This document shows positions 12,196 to 24,300 of a stretch of 64,000 nucleotides of DNA, in pieces. Each line of letters begins with the position of its first letter. Position 1 is the first letter of the stretch. The notes beneath the pieces were generated by a model. It saw only the letters and a program-made list of their open reading frames with translations, was not told the origin of the DNA and made no database searches. Source of the DNA: Plasmodium malariae (taxonomy: Eukaryota > Apicomplexa > Aconoidasida > Haemosporida > Plasmodiidae). The DNA lies in assembly GCF_900090045.1 (NCBI RefSeq), contig NC_041783.1, forward strand, positions 1,509,501 through 1,573,500, in the 5' to 3' direction. Made by a program: the position numbers and the translations under genes.

Positions 12196-14355
12196 TACGT
12201 GTATTATATCTGAAAATTATGATGAAAATCTCTCTATTTATAATCCATAAAAACGGGAAGAAATGAAATACAAATAATAGACGAAGCCTTGGTTTTTGAA
12301 TGCTAACTCAAAAAATGTAGTGAAAAGGAATTTTATTAAAAAAAAAAAAAAAAAAAAAAAAATATTTTCATTTAACATCTATGAAAAAGGTTAGATAAGT
12401 TTTATATATTCAGAAATATTCTTATTATGTTTTTATGAATTTAATTTCCCCATGCAGCATTTAGCACAAAAAGTATATAAGCTGCTTTAACAAATATTAA
12501 AGCAACACCCCTCAAAAAAAAAAAAAAAAAAAATTCACGAATCTTGATTTGTTCAGAAAATATACTTCGATTTTTTTTAGTCTATTCCCCAATTCGCCAT
12601 TTTATTTGTTCAAAAGTTTATATATTTAAATATTTATATATTTAAATTTTTATATATTTAAATTTTTATTTATTTATTTGTTTATTTGTATATATATATT
12701 TATTTTTTTACCACTTTGTTTATTTGCCTACTTTTAAGGTGCAACATAAACAAAAAAAAATTTACTTCTGTATGTATAAATGTAATATAAAATTTTCCTT
12801 TTTTTTTGTCTTTTTTTATACATGAAAACATTCTATTACACGACACCACAGTAACAAAAAGAAAAAAATAATTAAATATAAATTAAATACAAATTAAATA
12901 TAAATTAAATACAAATTAAATACAAATTAAATACAAAATAAATACAAAATAAATACAAATTAAATACAAATTAAATACAAAATAAATACAGAATAAATAC
13001 AAATTAAATACAAATTAAATACAAAATAAATTCAAATTAAATACAAAATACATAAAAAAAGTAGAAAATAATGTTTTAGTATTTTTAAAGTGTTAAATGT
13101 AAAATGTAATGTTTTAAAAAAACAATCTTAACATATATTAACATTTAAAATAATTTTTTGTGTATACATATTTTATTTGCATATTGTTAACATACTTTTC
13201 CCGGTGTGGTTATATAGTGCAAAGGGGACAATTCTTTCTAATAAGTAAGAACAGATACTAATTTTTAACTAACATATATTTTAAATATGATACAAGTATA
13301 TTATAAATACCTGTAGATGCAATTCTGAGTAATTTTTTGACATATGCAGTATTATCAGGTTGTTCACAACTTAGGCGCATACGCATGTATACATACATAC
13401 ATACATACATTCATATTAGCATATATACACATAAACAAGTATGCATATCACCATACATGCAAACGCACGTACATACAAATGCAATTACATACATATCCAT
13501 GTTCCTCTTTAAAATTACCTGCTTTCAATTAAACGCTTTACGTAGACTCTTTAAAATGTGTTCATTTAAAAAAATTTTAACAATAAAAATTTGAAATTTT
13601 TTTTTAATTTGTTCATCGTAAAAAACAAACAGTGGTGAATGCATATTTTATTAATGTTTTTAAAGTTCCCCTTTCAACTATAGGTATACATATATATATA
13701 TATACATACGTACATAGGTAACATATATCATATGGACAAATATATGCACAGGCATATGCACATTTATTACTAATTCCCCACAAAGCGTATTTTCTCCCTC
13801 TGCGGAAGAAGAATAATATGTACATTTTTCTTTAACACACACACATACACATATATATACACATAACGAAGAAAGGTAGTTAATTTTTATTTTCCACTAT
13901 TTTTACCTTTTGTGGGAATATTTGCTTTTTCCTTCAATTTTTATTTTTCCTATTTTGAAAGTGAGAACCTCGAATTTGTGTTATTGATTTAATTTTTACA
14001 TTTCTCATCCTCCTGCATATCTTTGCATATATGTACATATATATATATATTATTTTTAATGAATAATTTTAATTTTGCTGACATTTGTCCATATATTCAT
14101 TCATTCCGCATTCATTAATTTATTTACGTATTTACCTAATTGCATAGTTATTTACTTATTTGTTTATATATTTACTTGTTTGCTTATTTATTTACCTTCA
14201 TTTTTATTTATTTACCTATTTGCTTATTTATTCATCTATATGTTTATTTATTTACCTATTTGCATATTTACTTATTTACTTCTTCACATTTTTTCGATTT
14301 CACTTTTTTTTTTTTTTTTTTCAAATTCTCTTTTAAATCAATTCAAAAAAACAAA
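11758..14355. other. Intergenic region between L2 and aquaglyceroporin
   Basis: 2.6 kb without a credible gene. A 7-bp perfect hairpin stem (TAAGCGG at 11856-11862 and CCGCTTA at 11883-11889, 20-nt loop) lies about 100 bases after the L2 stop, in the probable 3' UTR. Further on come poly(A)/(TA) at 12151-12196, poly(A) runs near 12340 and 12513, TATTTAAAT-type repeats near 12615-12690, an 11-bp tandem array at 12870-13055, and TTTATTTACT-type repeats at 14100-14280 just before AQP. The open frame that extends AQP upstream to 14140 is translation of this last repeat. Confidence 0.6.
12870..13055. repeat. 11-bp tandem array (AAATTAAATAC-type units)
   Basis: About 16-17 units in strict 11-bp register (for example starts at 12870, 12881, 12892, 12903), with C/T and T/A variants. 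Each unit carries A/T tracts at the same phase. Confidence 0.9.
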
Positions 14356-15129
14356 ATGCAGATGCGTTCATGTAATACTCATGTGAAAGAATTCGTAGGA
14401 GAGTTTATAGGAACATTTGTGTTGATGTTTTTTGGGGAAGGTTCAACAGCAAATTATCTTACAGTTGAAAGCGCAAAAGATTGGTTAAGATTATGTATAG
14501 GATGGAGTTTAGGTGTATTTTTTGGAATTTTAGTATCAGCCAAACTAAGCGGTGCACATTTAAATTTAGCAGTGTCAATAGGATTAGCAAGTATTAAAAA
14601 GTTTGAATATGTGAAAATACCTTTATATTTTTTAGCACAACTACTAGGATCCTTTTTAGCTACATCATCAGTATATGGATTATATCATGGTTTTGGAATT
14701 AATAAAATTCCTGAATATTCATGGGAGACGTCTAGAAATGCGGCTGTTAGTATTCCAAGTGCTTTTATTCATGAATTAATATTAACGGGAATATTATTAT
14801 TTGTAATATTAGTTGTAACTAATGAAACAATATGTGGAGAATTCCATGTTTTGAAAGTTAGTGGAGTAGTTGGATTAACCATTTTATGTATTGGTTTAAG
14901 TTTTGGTGGTAATACAGGTTTTGCTCTTAATCCTTCAAGAGATTTAGGTGCTAGATTCCTTTCGTTAATTGCTTATGGAACAGATGCATTTACAAAAGAT
15001 AGCTTTTATTTTTGGATTCCTCTTACTGCTCCAATTGTAGGAGCTGTAATTTTTTGTCAATTTTTCGATAAAATAATTTTCCCATTAGTAGAAATGGTAG
15101 AAGACAATAAAGGTGTAGCAGAGGTATAA
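14356..15129 (+). CDS. AQP: Aquaglyceroporin (AQP)
   Basis: MIP-family channel passing water, glycerol and small solutes across the parasite plasma membrane. In P. falciparum the single AQP supplies glycerol for lipid synthesis. Predicted 257 aa from the ATG at 14356 (MQMRSC), almost the known P. falciparum length of 258; an ATG at 14362 is equally possible. Six membrane spans and two half-helices are visible. The pore motifs are NLA (Asn70) and NPS (Asn192) instead of the canonical NPA pair, the hallmark of Plasmodium AQP. The selectivity-filter Arg follows NPS (NPSRDLG). ETSRN in loop C and GGNTGFALNPSRDLG are conserved. The open frame continues upstream only through TTTATTTA-type repeats, which I exclude. 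Single exon, plus strand, upstream of GCVH. Confidence 0.97.
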   Translation: MQMRSCNTHVKEFVGEFIGTFVLMFFGEGSTANYLTVESAKDWLRLCIGWSLGVFFGILVSAKLSGAHLNLAVSIGLASIKKFEYVKIPLYFLAQLLGSFLATSSVYGLYHGFGINKIPEYSWETSRNAAVSIPSAFIHELILTGILLFVILVVTNETICGEFHVLKVSGVVGLTILCIGLSFGGNTGFALNPSRDLGARFLSLIAYGTDAFTKDSFYFWIPLTAPIVGAVIFCQFFDKIIFPLVEMVEDNKGVAEV

Positions 15130-15463
15130 TTTTTGAAAAACGTTCATACTATTTTTTTTTTTTTTTTTTTTTTTTTAATAATTATTATATATTTCATCAT
15201 CTCTCAGCACTTATTTTAGCTGAAGTAATGACATCTTTATAATATTATGTTATACCTTAAAAATTACTGTTTTTATATTTTAATTTTTTGCCATTTTTAT
15301 ACACATCCAATTTGCTATGCGTTTGTTTATAAATACATCTTCTGTTGCCTATTTATTATTAAATCTGTGTTCTCGAGGGTGCACATAAATAGACAAACAG
15401 ATAAACGTATGCATATAAATATATATATGTATATATAAATAAATAAATAAATATAAATATAAG

Positions 15464-15495
<32 letters not shown>

Positions 15496-16717
15496 CGCAT
15501 TTTTAACGATTTCACGGGACTATGAAAAAATACGATCTTCGTACACCCATGGTGCACAAAATTTTCGAGTGCGTGTGTACTCATCTACATGTATTTATGT
15601 GTGAATCCAGAACTGCAATTATTTGTAATCATTTCACTTTAGCTGCAATCTTTAAAATTTGTTTCGTTTTCTCTCCTTTTTCCGGTATGCTTATATATAT
15701 ATGTAATATGTGAGAAGGTGCATACTAAAGTTATTAGGCGGAAAAGAAGAAACACCACAATTTTTTTTTTTTTTTTTTTTTTATATATTTCAATCCTTAT
15801 GATTTTAGAGGTACTCTTTAATTATTCTCATTTTGGTAGATGTGCTTGCGTTGTTCATATTTTAGTAAGTACGTGAACAGGTAATGAGTACTTAACAAAT
15901 ATGAATTGTTAATGAGTACTTCGCAAATATGAATTGTTAATGAGTACTTCGCAAATATGAATCGGTAATGAGTACTTCGCAAATATGAATCGGTAATGAA
16001 TACTCGGTAAATACGAATTTATTATGTTAGTATGTGAGAACTGGTAATACTTGGTAAATCTGAATTTGTTATGTTTACCCAGCAAATGAACATTCGTTAT
16101 GCTATATTTTTTTTTTTTTATTTTGCTTTGAATTATTAAAAATTTTCGCAGGAGATGAAAGGACAGTAAATAAGAATTATTTAAAATGTTAGCGCATGAA
16201 CATGATTCAGAAAAAGTAGAGAGAAACACCCATATTTAAATAATATCGGCGTGAATTAGTTATCATAAGAAAAGAAACAGAAAAAAAAAAAAAATAAATA
16301 AATAAAAGAAATAAAAGAAAATAAAGATTAGCATAAATACATATAAATATGTAAAAAGAAATATAATATGTTTCACAACTGTGTCTTTATTTCATTTTTG
16401 GTACCATAATTCTGAAAATTCATTTTCTGAACTATTTATAAAAATTTTTTGTGGAGCATAACTCTGGCTTGTTACCTTTTACCTCCTGGCAAATATTATT
16501 TTATACAGGGGAATTTTCCATTTCTATTTACGTTTAATTAATTATCTATAGAATTAACAGCATATTCGCACAGTCTACTAATATAATTCGTTAGAATGGA
16601 ATATCCTCAAAAAATTTATACTACTCTAACAAATGTTATTAATATTGGTGGTTCATTTCATTTTATTTCAGTTCGTAGCGTAGTTATATTCTTGAATTTT
16701 GTATTTAAATGAATGAA

Positions 16718-16750
<33 letters not shown>

Positions 16751-17234
16751 TTATATATATATATACATATATATGCAAAGAAAAAACGCGCATATATACT
16801 GGCAGTTCTACGAACTCTAAACAAGCAAGTGAAAAATAAAACATAAAAAATAAATCGTATTCGAATAATAAGTACATACACGTATACATTTATATCTATG
16901 TACTTATGTATGTACATATATGTAAAGGGAATAAAATTTGTTAATGCTGTTTAATTCCAGTGGCTGCATCATGTGCTCTCTCAAGTTTTTAACAATTTGG
17001 AAAAAAAAAAAAAAAAAAATTTCATTTTTATTTTCTGATGTATAGCAAATACATAATTACTTACATATAAACCCATTTTCATTTTGACACATTTTCCTTT
17101 ATATCCATATCAAACCTTTTGATTTTTAAATAGCCCCACTCTGTTTCTGTTAATGTTTGAGCTACTGTTATTGTTTCTATTTCCGTTTATTTATTTATTT
17201 ATTTTTTTTTTTTTTTATTGTAACTACATGAATT
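15130..17234. other. Intergenic region between AQP and GCVH
   Basis: 2.1 kb without a credible gene. Poly(T) runs at about 15152-15176 and 15762-15781, (TA)n at about 15463-15494, a 28-bp direct repeat at 15876-16010, poly(A)/(TA) at 16719-16765, and T-rich blocks before GCVH. Open frames are IY-rich microsatellite translations. Confidence 0.6.
15876..16010. repeat. 28-bp direct repeat, about four to five copies
   Basis: Units begin TAATGAGTACTTCGCAAATA and then TGAATTGT or TGAATCGG. The outer copies are degenerate. Located about 750 bp after the AQP stop codon. Confidence 0.85.
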
Positions 17235-17846
17235 ATGTTATCTGACAAAATGATAACGCTTAGAAGATCTTTCTCTTATAAGAAGTTTATCTCTTTATAT
17301 GGTCCGTGTACTTTTAAAAGATTTGTAACGTATTATACTACAACGCATGAATACATTAAAATAAATGAACAAAATTTGAATGATTTAAAAAATAAAAACA
17401 ACGTGCAATGTAAAATAGGAATAAGCAGTTATGGAACTGAAAAATTAGGAGAAATTGTTTATATAGATATAACACATAACATAAATGATTATATAAAAAA
17501 GGGGGATTGCATAGCAACCATTGAAAGTGTTAAAAGTGTAGGGGATGTATATACCCCTATTAGTGGTAAAATTGTCGACATAAATAGTAAAGTAATAGAT
17601 AATGTCAATTTAATGAATGGACATTCCGAATCCGAAGGATGGATTATGGAATTATTAACAAACGATATAAATGAAAAAGAAATAATGGACAGTACTGAAT
17701 ATAAGAAAGCATGTGAAGAAGAAGAACAAAAGGAAGAAAAGAAAATGGAACAGAGTGAAATTAATTGCCTAGAAGAGAAAAACAAAAATAAAATTTTTGA
17801 TTTAAATGATATCAAAAGCATTGAAAATAAAGGGAAAAATAATTAA
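17235..17846 (+). CDS. GCVH: Glycine cleavage system H protein, mitochondrial
   Basis: Lipoyl-carrier protein of the glycine cleavage complex, shuttling the aminomethyl group between the P, T and L proteins. It is also a lipoylation substrate in the parasite mitochondrion. Predicted 203 aa from the ATG at 17235; Met6 (17250) is an alternative. Residues 1-45 are basic and Ser/Tyr-rich, compatible with mitochondrial import. The lipoyl domain runs about 55-145 with CKIGISSYGTEKLGEIVYID, and ATIESVKSVGDVYTPISGKI contains the lipoyl-lysine at Lys100. GWIMEL closes the fold. The tail (about 150-203) is an acidic, Lys/Glu-rich extension absent from typical H proteins. Plasmodium is thought to lack a full cleavage complex, so the role of H may be to accept lipoate. 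Single exon. Confidence 0.95.
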   Translation: MLSDKMITLRRSFSYKKFISLYGPCTFKRFVTYYTTTHEYIKINEQNLNDLKNKNNVQCKIGISSYGTEKLGEIVYIDITHNINDYIKKGDCIATIESVKSVGDVYTPISGKIVDINSKVIDNVNLMNGHSESEGWIMELLTNDINEKEIMDSTEYKKACEEEEQKEEKKMEQSEINCLEEKNKNKIFDLNDIKSIENKGKNN

Positions 17847-19246
17847 GATAAAGTAATTTTTGAAATAGAATGACTTACTCATAATTTTCTTATTTATTCT
17901 GTCTTCTCAAAGAAGAGGGTTTTATACGTCATAAACGGTGTTATATATGAGGAAAAAATGTACACCCCCATACATTTATATATTCGCGAAACTCCATGTA
18001 ATTTTTTATTATTATGAAATGGAGTGTATATAAAAATTAGAAAAAAATAATAAAATGGCTAATATTTTTTTTCTTTAAATATTCTTCATACCAAGTAAAA
18101 GGTGAAAATATAAAGGAAAAAGAGACACCACCTCAGTTATAGAGAAATACGCCTTTTTGTATGTTATCAAAATAAACCCTTAAAGGTATTAGCATATTAC
18201 CGTATTAGCATATTAGCTTATTAACATATTAGCTTATTAACATATTAGCTTATTAGCGTACTACCATATTAGCATGTTACGGTATTAACGTGTTACCGTA
18301 TTCTTATGTTGCTTTTCATGGATTTTGCAATTTGGAAAAGAACAGATAAAAAATATTATGAACAGTTCTACGCAACAACTTGCGTAAGACAAACGTTAGA
18401 CTTTAAAGTTTTATTAACCATATAACCGCCATTTATTATTCTATATATATATATATATTTTTTTTGTCCTATGTATGTAATACGGTGCAACCTTTTTTTT
18501 TTTTTTTTTTTTTTGTTATACTTTTTAAAATTTAATTTTGCGTACATTTCAATAAAACGAATGAATTACAATTTCGTACTTAATAAAATTGTGTAAAATT
18601 ATTTATTTTGTTATTTTATTTTTTTCTTTATATTAAAAGAAGTTTGTATTAAATACTTTAATATAAAACTAATGAAAAATAACGTATTTGTTGTACATTA
18701 TTTTTGCATGAACAGTTCATAAAAAATGTACAAAAATTAACAGTTCATAGCTCAAAAAAAAAAAAAAAAAAAAAAAAAAAAACATGCAAACTGCAATATT
18801 CTAAGTATGAATAATTTTTCCGTTCGCAATATTTTGCCTGTTGCTTGTGGTTTTTCGAAAAAAAAATTTTATTATTTTTTTTTTTTTAAAAAAAAAAATT
18901 TCAAAATAATAAATTGTAATAACTAAAGTATTAATCAATTAAAAATTCAACTAATGATCTATTATATTGTTTTTCCATTTAAAAAAAAAAGATCTTAGAA
19001 GTATTTGTGTATAGAAACACACAACAATTCAAAAAAAGCAAAATACTGTTGTGCATATATGTACGTTTATACAAATATATATATATATAACACTTTTTTG
19101 TGAAAGGAAAAAACTTCCATTTTATTAATGCACAGTAATACACACAAACAAATTTGAAATACGTTATTTATAAAACATTCATAAATAACTGAGAAAATAT
19201 TTTTAAAAACTTTGAAGAATCTTTTGACAGTCACAATTTAATAAAA
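17847..19246. other. Intergenic region between GCVH and the 29-aa microprotein
   Basis: 1.4 kb without a credible gene. A degenerate 9-bp array (TATTAGCAT / TATTAACAT-like) lies at about 18186-18300, poly(T) at 18493-18514, and poly(A) at 18754-18781. Confidence 0.6.
18186..18300. repeat. Degenerate 9-bp tandem array (TATTAGCAT-type)
   Basis: About a dozen units of a TATTAnCnT 9-mer, with G/A and C variants, lie about 340 bp after GCVH. No coding potential. Confidence 0.75.
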
Positions 19247-19336
19247 ATGTGTTGTTGTATATGCGGATTATTGCTTTTATTACTGGTAGCTTTGATTGTT
19301 GTATTGGTTCTTAATGGGGTTATAAAACTGACCTAA
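19247..19336 (+). CDS. Candidate 29-aa membrane microprotein with Cys-rich N-terminus
   Basis: A 30-codon frame from ATG at 19247 to TAA at 19334-19336. The product begins MCCCICG, continues as an uninterrupted hydrophobic stretch (LLLLLLVALIVVLVL, residues 8-22) and ends NGVIKLT. That is one membrane-spanning helix preceded by four cysteines, a pattern typical of palmitoylated tail or head anchors. The ORF is clearly richer in G and C than its flanks and carries the usual A-rich context before ATG (AATAAAAATG). It stands alone in a 3.5-kb interval between GCVH and the NOP14-like gene, where all other open frames are microsatellite translations. It could be a real conserved small gene or chance. 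I do not recognise a family. Confidence 0.45.
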   Translation: MCCCICGLLLLLLVALIVVLVLNGVIKLT

Positions 19337-21319
19337 TATATTTCTGGGGAAAGAATAAGGAAAAAACATGTTCTGGAATTGGTATTGTGTATTATATGAG
19401 AGAATAAAAATGATTATGCGGTTATATCAAGTGTTAAACTCAAGGACTGAGGGATTTTTCAAGTATTATATTATCTTTTCAAGCACAGAACATAACAATG
19501 GAATCAATTACATTTTTACACCAGAACTGAATATCAACAAGAAGTAAAATAAACAAAAATAAAAAATGTATTATCTTCCGGAAGCGCAGTAAAAAAGAGC
19601 AAGAAAGCATTTTCCTTTCTTTTGTGTACAAATATGAACATGTACACATATAGACATGTGTGGGTATGCATGTATGTATGTATATATGTATATATGTATA
19701 TGTATCTGTATACGTATATGTATATGTATGTGTATATGTATGTATATTCATATGTTTATACACGTATAAGTTCAGCGTCAATGTGGGAGCTAATAAAACT
19801 ATATTTTGGCCCTCTATACCTTTCGATTTTTCTTATTTAACAGTAGTTTGTCTTAACATTATGCTTCATTTGTATATTTATTTTTCCTTTTTCCTTTTTT
19901 TTTAAATAATTTTTTTTTTTTTTTTTTTGTATTTTATCAAAAAAAAAAGAAAATCTATCATAAAAATTGTTATAAAATTTGTGTATACGTGCAAGTATAT
20001 TTCTTAATTAGCATATAAAGGTTTTTTCAATGCAAATAAATTTAACTATACTTTTTGAAAGAAATGCCAATCTTTTGACAACTCAAAACTATAGCGGAAG
20101 GTTAAAATGTGAATACACAAATGTATATGTACATACATATACATACATATATATATATAAGTATATATATATAAATTTCTTCAAACACCCTAATATAATC
20201 ATCACAACGCTTCTTCACATTTTTGCACTCATAAATAACATAGTTATGGGAAGCAACCCTCAGATAGTAAGGACAAAACAACCATATATTATCTTGCAGT
20301 GTTGTGAATGAATAAAGGAAAACATAAAATGCAAAATTTTTGTAAATTCATCATATAATATAAAATGCGTATTCTCTTTTTTCATTTTTTTTTTTATTTT
20401 TAATATAAATAAAAATTCTTTTCACAATTAGAGAAATAACTGTTTAATTTAAAGAAATTTATTTTACATTTAATCAATCAATTTCTCGGCTTTCGTTTTC
20501 TCCATTTTTTTTTTTTTTTTCATAAATAAATTAGTAAAAATAGAAAGGTAAAAAAAAAAAAAAAAATTCCATTCAATTTTGTTTGTATATATTTGAGATC
20601 TAGTATGCGATGTTATGTAAAAAGATACATGAAAAAATCCTGTTTTTACATATATACCTTACGAGGAAAAAAAAATTTTTCAAAGTATTTAAATAAATGC
20701 ATTAAAAAAAAATATAATTTTTTTGTTTTCCTTTTTGTCGAATGGATTTATGGAAAAAAGAGAAAAAAATATACGTTTGTGTTTGTTTTTCTATATCTAT
20801 TTATTTATTTTATATTTTCCCATTTTATATAATTAAAATGAAGCGTATATGTATATAGAGAAAAAATGCTATCATACCAAATTTTCAATATTTAAGAAAA
20901 TATAAACGGTGAGAGCTTGTACATTTAAGTATTCCCAGCTGAACCAATCACAAATTTATGAGTTTTGATTGGAAGAAAAATATAGGCCCAAACGAAAATA
21001 GAAATGTATGAAAATAGCAACATACATAAATAGGAATGTACGAAAATAACAACCTACATAAATAGGAATGTACGAAAATAACAACATACATAAATAGGAA
21101 TGTACGAAAATAACAACATACATAAATAGGAATGTACGAAAATAACAACATACATAAATAGGAATGTACGAAAATAACAACATACATAAATAGGAATGTA
21201 CGAAAATAACAACATATATAAACAGGAACAGATAAAAATATAAAGCATTAAAACAATAAATCAGTTCCGCTGCTTTTCAGTTTTAACGTATATATATGTA
21301 TATATAGATATATATTACA
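19337..21319. other. Intergenic region upstream of the NOP14-like gene
   Basis: 2.0 kb with no convincing gene. It contains TATG/TACA microsatellite at about 19630-19770, poly(T) at 19910-19928, (TA)n near 20146-20175, and the 32-bp array at 21000-21250 that ends about 70 bases before the NOP14-like start codon. The 79-aa frame at 20593-20832 is Lys/Phe-rich and I judge it spurious. Confidence 0.6.
21000..21250. repeat. 32-bp tandem array, about eight copies
   Basis: Units such as AGGAATGTACGAAAATAACA followed by ACATACATAAAT start at 21032, 21064, 21096, 21128, 21160 and 21192 in exact 32-bp register. Degenerate copies flank these on both sides. The array sits directly 5' of the NOP14-like start codon, in the probable 5' UTR or core promoter. 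Confidence 0.92.
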
Positions 21320-24300
21320 ATGGCTCAACATAACATATTTGACACCAAGGGAACGAAGGGTAAGAGAAAGAAAAACATCATAAGAACAAAAAATAGTAAA
21401 GGGAGAATTCCTGTGCCAAAAGAGACCAGTGAAAGATATAAAAGCATTTTAGATTATTATATAAAAGAGAAAAAAACAAACAAATTTATTGACAAGAGGA
21501 AAGGTAAAAATTTGCATAAAAGCAGTAGAAAACGTGAAAAGAAAAGAATTTTTAATTTAAATGATGATTCAAATTTAATTGATAAGCATATTAGCACAAA
21601 TTTTGATAATCCCACTAGTGACAATTCCGGGAGTTCCGGAAGTAACAGTGGGAAATTACGTGGTAGGTTAAAAGATAACCGGAACAGTAATACTAAAAAT
21701 AGCTATTTTCAAAAAAAGATCGAAAAAAAAAAATTATGGAAAATTAAGAATTACGGAATAAATGATAAGTTACTAAAATTTGACGCACATTTTGATGACA
21801 TTAGAAGGAGTGTCCTTTGCGTAAATAACAATATTAGTAGTGAAATAAAAAATGGGGATTTGGAGAATAGAAGAGGGGAAAAAATAAATGATATTAACGT
21901 TACACATAACACTGAACAAGTAGAAAAACTTAGTGTACACAGCAAATGTAAGCATACCGAGCCAGTTGGTGAGAACACATATACAAGTGTAAACAGGAAG
22001 GGAAAAGATCGACTATTGGATTTAGATAAATACTCAAACAAAAAAATTTATGAAAAGAGAAATAAAGTTATTATAGTGAACCAGAGAGTGGTGAGTACTA
22101 ATGGGCATGATGGTAGGATAGAACATGGTTCCAAGATCTCTTCTGTAACAGAACATGAAAAAAGGTGTACTCCACATGTAGCAAGTGAAGAAGAATTTCA
22201 TACGAATAAGTTAATTAATGCGAAAAAGGAAGAGAGTGGTAAAATTGGCTTGTCTGATAAAGAAGGAAAAAATGAAGATAATTACAAATGCGCAAAGGGA
22301 AATTCGTTCTGTTATATTTCGGACGAGAGTGACAATGAAATTATTGAGGAAATATTTAATTATAATTCAATTCCAATCAATACAACAGAAACTGTTGATA
22401 TTCCAAAAGACGAAATAGATGGAGTATTAGAAAGATTTTTAATGGACGGAAATAATAAAGTTAGCAGCTATTTTATTAACGATTTAAATGAAGAAAAAAA
22501 TAAATTACCTATCTCTATTTGTATTGAAAATAAAGTATATGAGCTGAAAGATATGGTACAACTGATGGATAGACATAATTTTTGTTCACAAAAAAAATTA
22601 TTATATAGAATATACTATTTAAATGTATTTAATAATGAAAAGAAGAAAAGGAGCATATCTCATGGGTCTCTCTTTTTTTCCTTATTGGATTATTGTGTAC
22701 TAAATATATATAAATGTTTAAGGCATAACTTAAAATTATATAATCTTTTCCAAAATTACAAAGACATAATTTTACTGTTTTGTCATAGTATGAAAAAAGA
22801 AGTTTATTTGTATATTTCATTTTTATTGTTAATTACATTCTGCAAAACTGTGAAAGGCGAAAATAAATATAATGAATTTTATAAAAATAAAAAAAGAGTT
22901 TTGAAGGAATATATAGATTTAAACAAATGTAAGGCAAATAAAAAATATGATGTTTATATATATTCAAGAATATTAGAAAGTGCAGAATTGTTTAATTCAA
23001 TTTTTGAAAAATATTACCAAGATGGTGGTAATGTATCGTATATGCACTTTTCCATTTTATTTTTAGCCTTACTTTTATACCCAATAAATAAAAACAGCAC
23101 CAATGCAAAGATGGCGCATGGTGAAAGTAATAATGATGATAATATCAATAATGATGATGATATTAACAGTAATACCACGAAAGGGAAAGAGAGGAACATA
23201 ACGCACAACTATTTTATAGACATCAATAAGCACAATAAGGACGATGAAATCATTTTGAATAAGTTTCTTCATTTGGAAGAGGATCATAGCCATTTGGAGG
23301 AGGAGGAGGAAAAATCAGTATTCATTTCCTACATAACGGAATTTATCGAATATTTGTTTTACACGTATTTTTATTCAAACAATAGTAATTTAGTATGTAA
23401 ACAAGTTGAACAAAATTATGATTATATATTTAATGGTAACACATACGCAGATGGAACAAGTATAGAAGAATGTATAAGAAATATTGAGCATTCTTTTTCT
23501 TTTAAATGTTTTTCCGAAAATATGAATGATGAAGAAATAAATAAAGAATTAACAAAAGGTGAGGATAGTAAAAGAGAAGTAAAAATGGTAGTTATAAACC
23601 ACCACCTTGGAATATTTAAAAAAAAAAAAGAGTTAAAGAATGCCGTGGTGTTGTTAAATATATATAACATAATTTTAGAAAATAGTAATAAAAAATATAG
23701 CCCTGCTTTTTTTTATTTGTCATTTAAAATTTTAAATACTTTGTTATATTATATTATTTATGAAAAGAAAAAAAAAAAAGAAGTAAAAAATAGGAGTAAT
23801 AAAGAAGACGAACAGATAAGAAAAACAGGAGAAGAGCGATATAGGAAAAACAAAGATTATTTATATGAATTATCATTTAATACATTTAATAATTTAATAT
23901 TATTTTTGAAAGGTTATATTGACAATGATATGAATATTTACATATTGCTAAACCACATAGTTGTACCAAGCCTATTTTATTTGTACGCAAACTATTTACA
24001 TTTCATAATTAAATTTAGCATAAAAATTGATTTTATGAATATTATTACTAGTATTCGAAATTCAACTATTTCAGAATCGTTAAATGCATATAATAATACT
24101 TCTAAAATATATAATAGTAAAAAAAAAGAAAAATATTTCTTTTCCCTACTATATATGTATAAACTAGTGGAGTATTCAACGGCATTTCGTATTAAGACAG
24201 TAATACACACAAGTAGAAACCAACAGAGTATTCCTGTATTTACCCCCAAATATGTCAATAATAGGAACGCCAAAGACCTTTATTTTATGAACAACAATCA

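Noticed and set aside
14140..14355. N-terminal extension of the aquaglyceroporin
   Set aside because: Translation of TTTATTTACC-type repeats. The ATG at 14356 gives the length and start expected for Plasmodium AQP.
20593..20832. 79-aa Lys/Phe-rich frame
   Set aside because: Composition matches random A+T-rich DNA; no motif and no conserved look.
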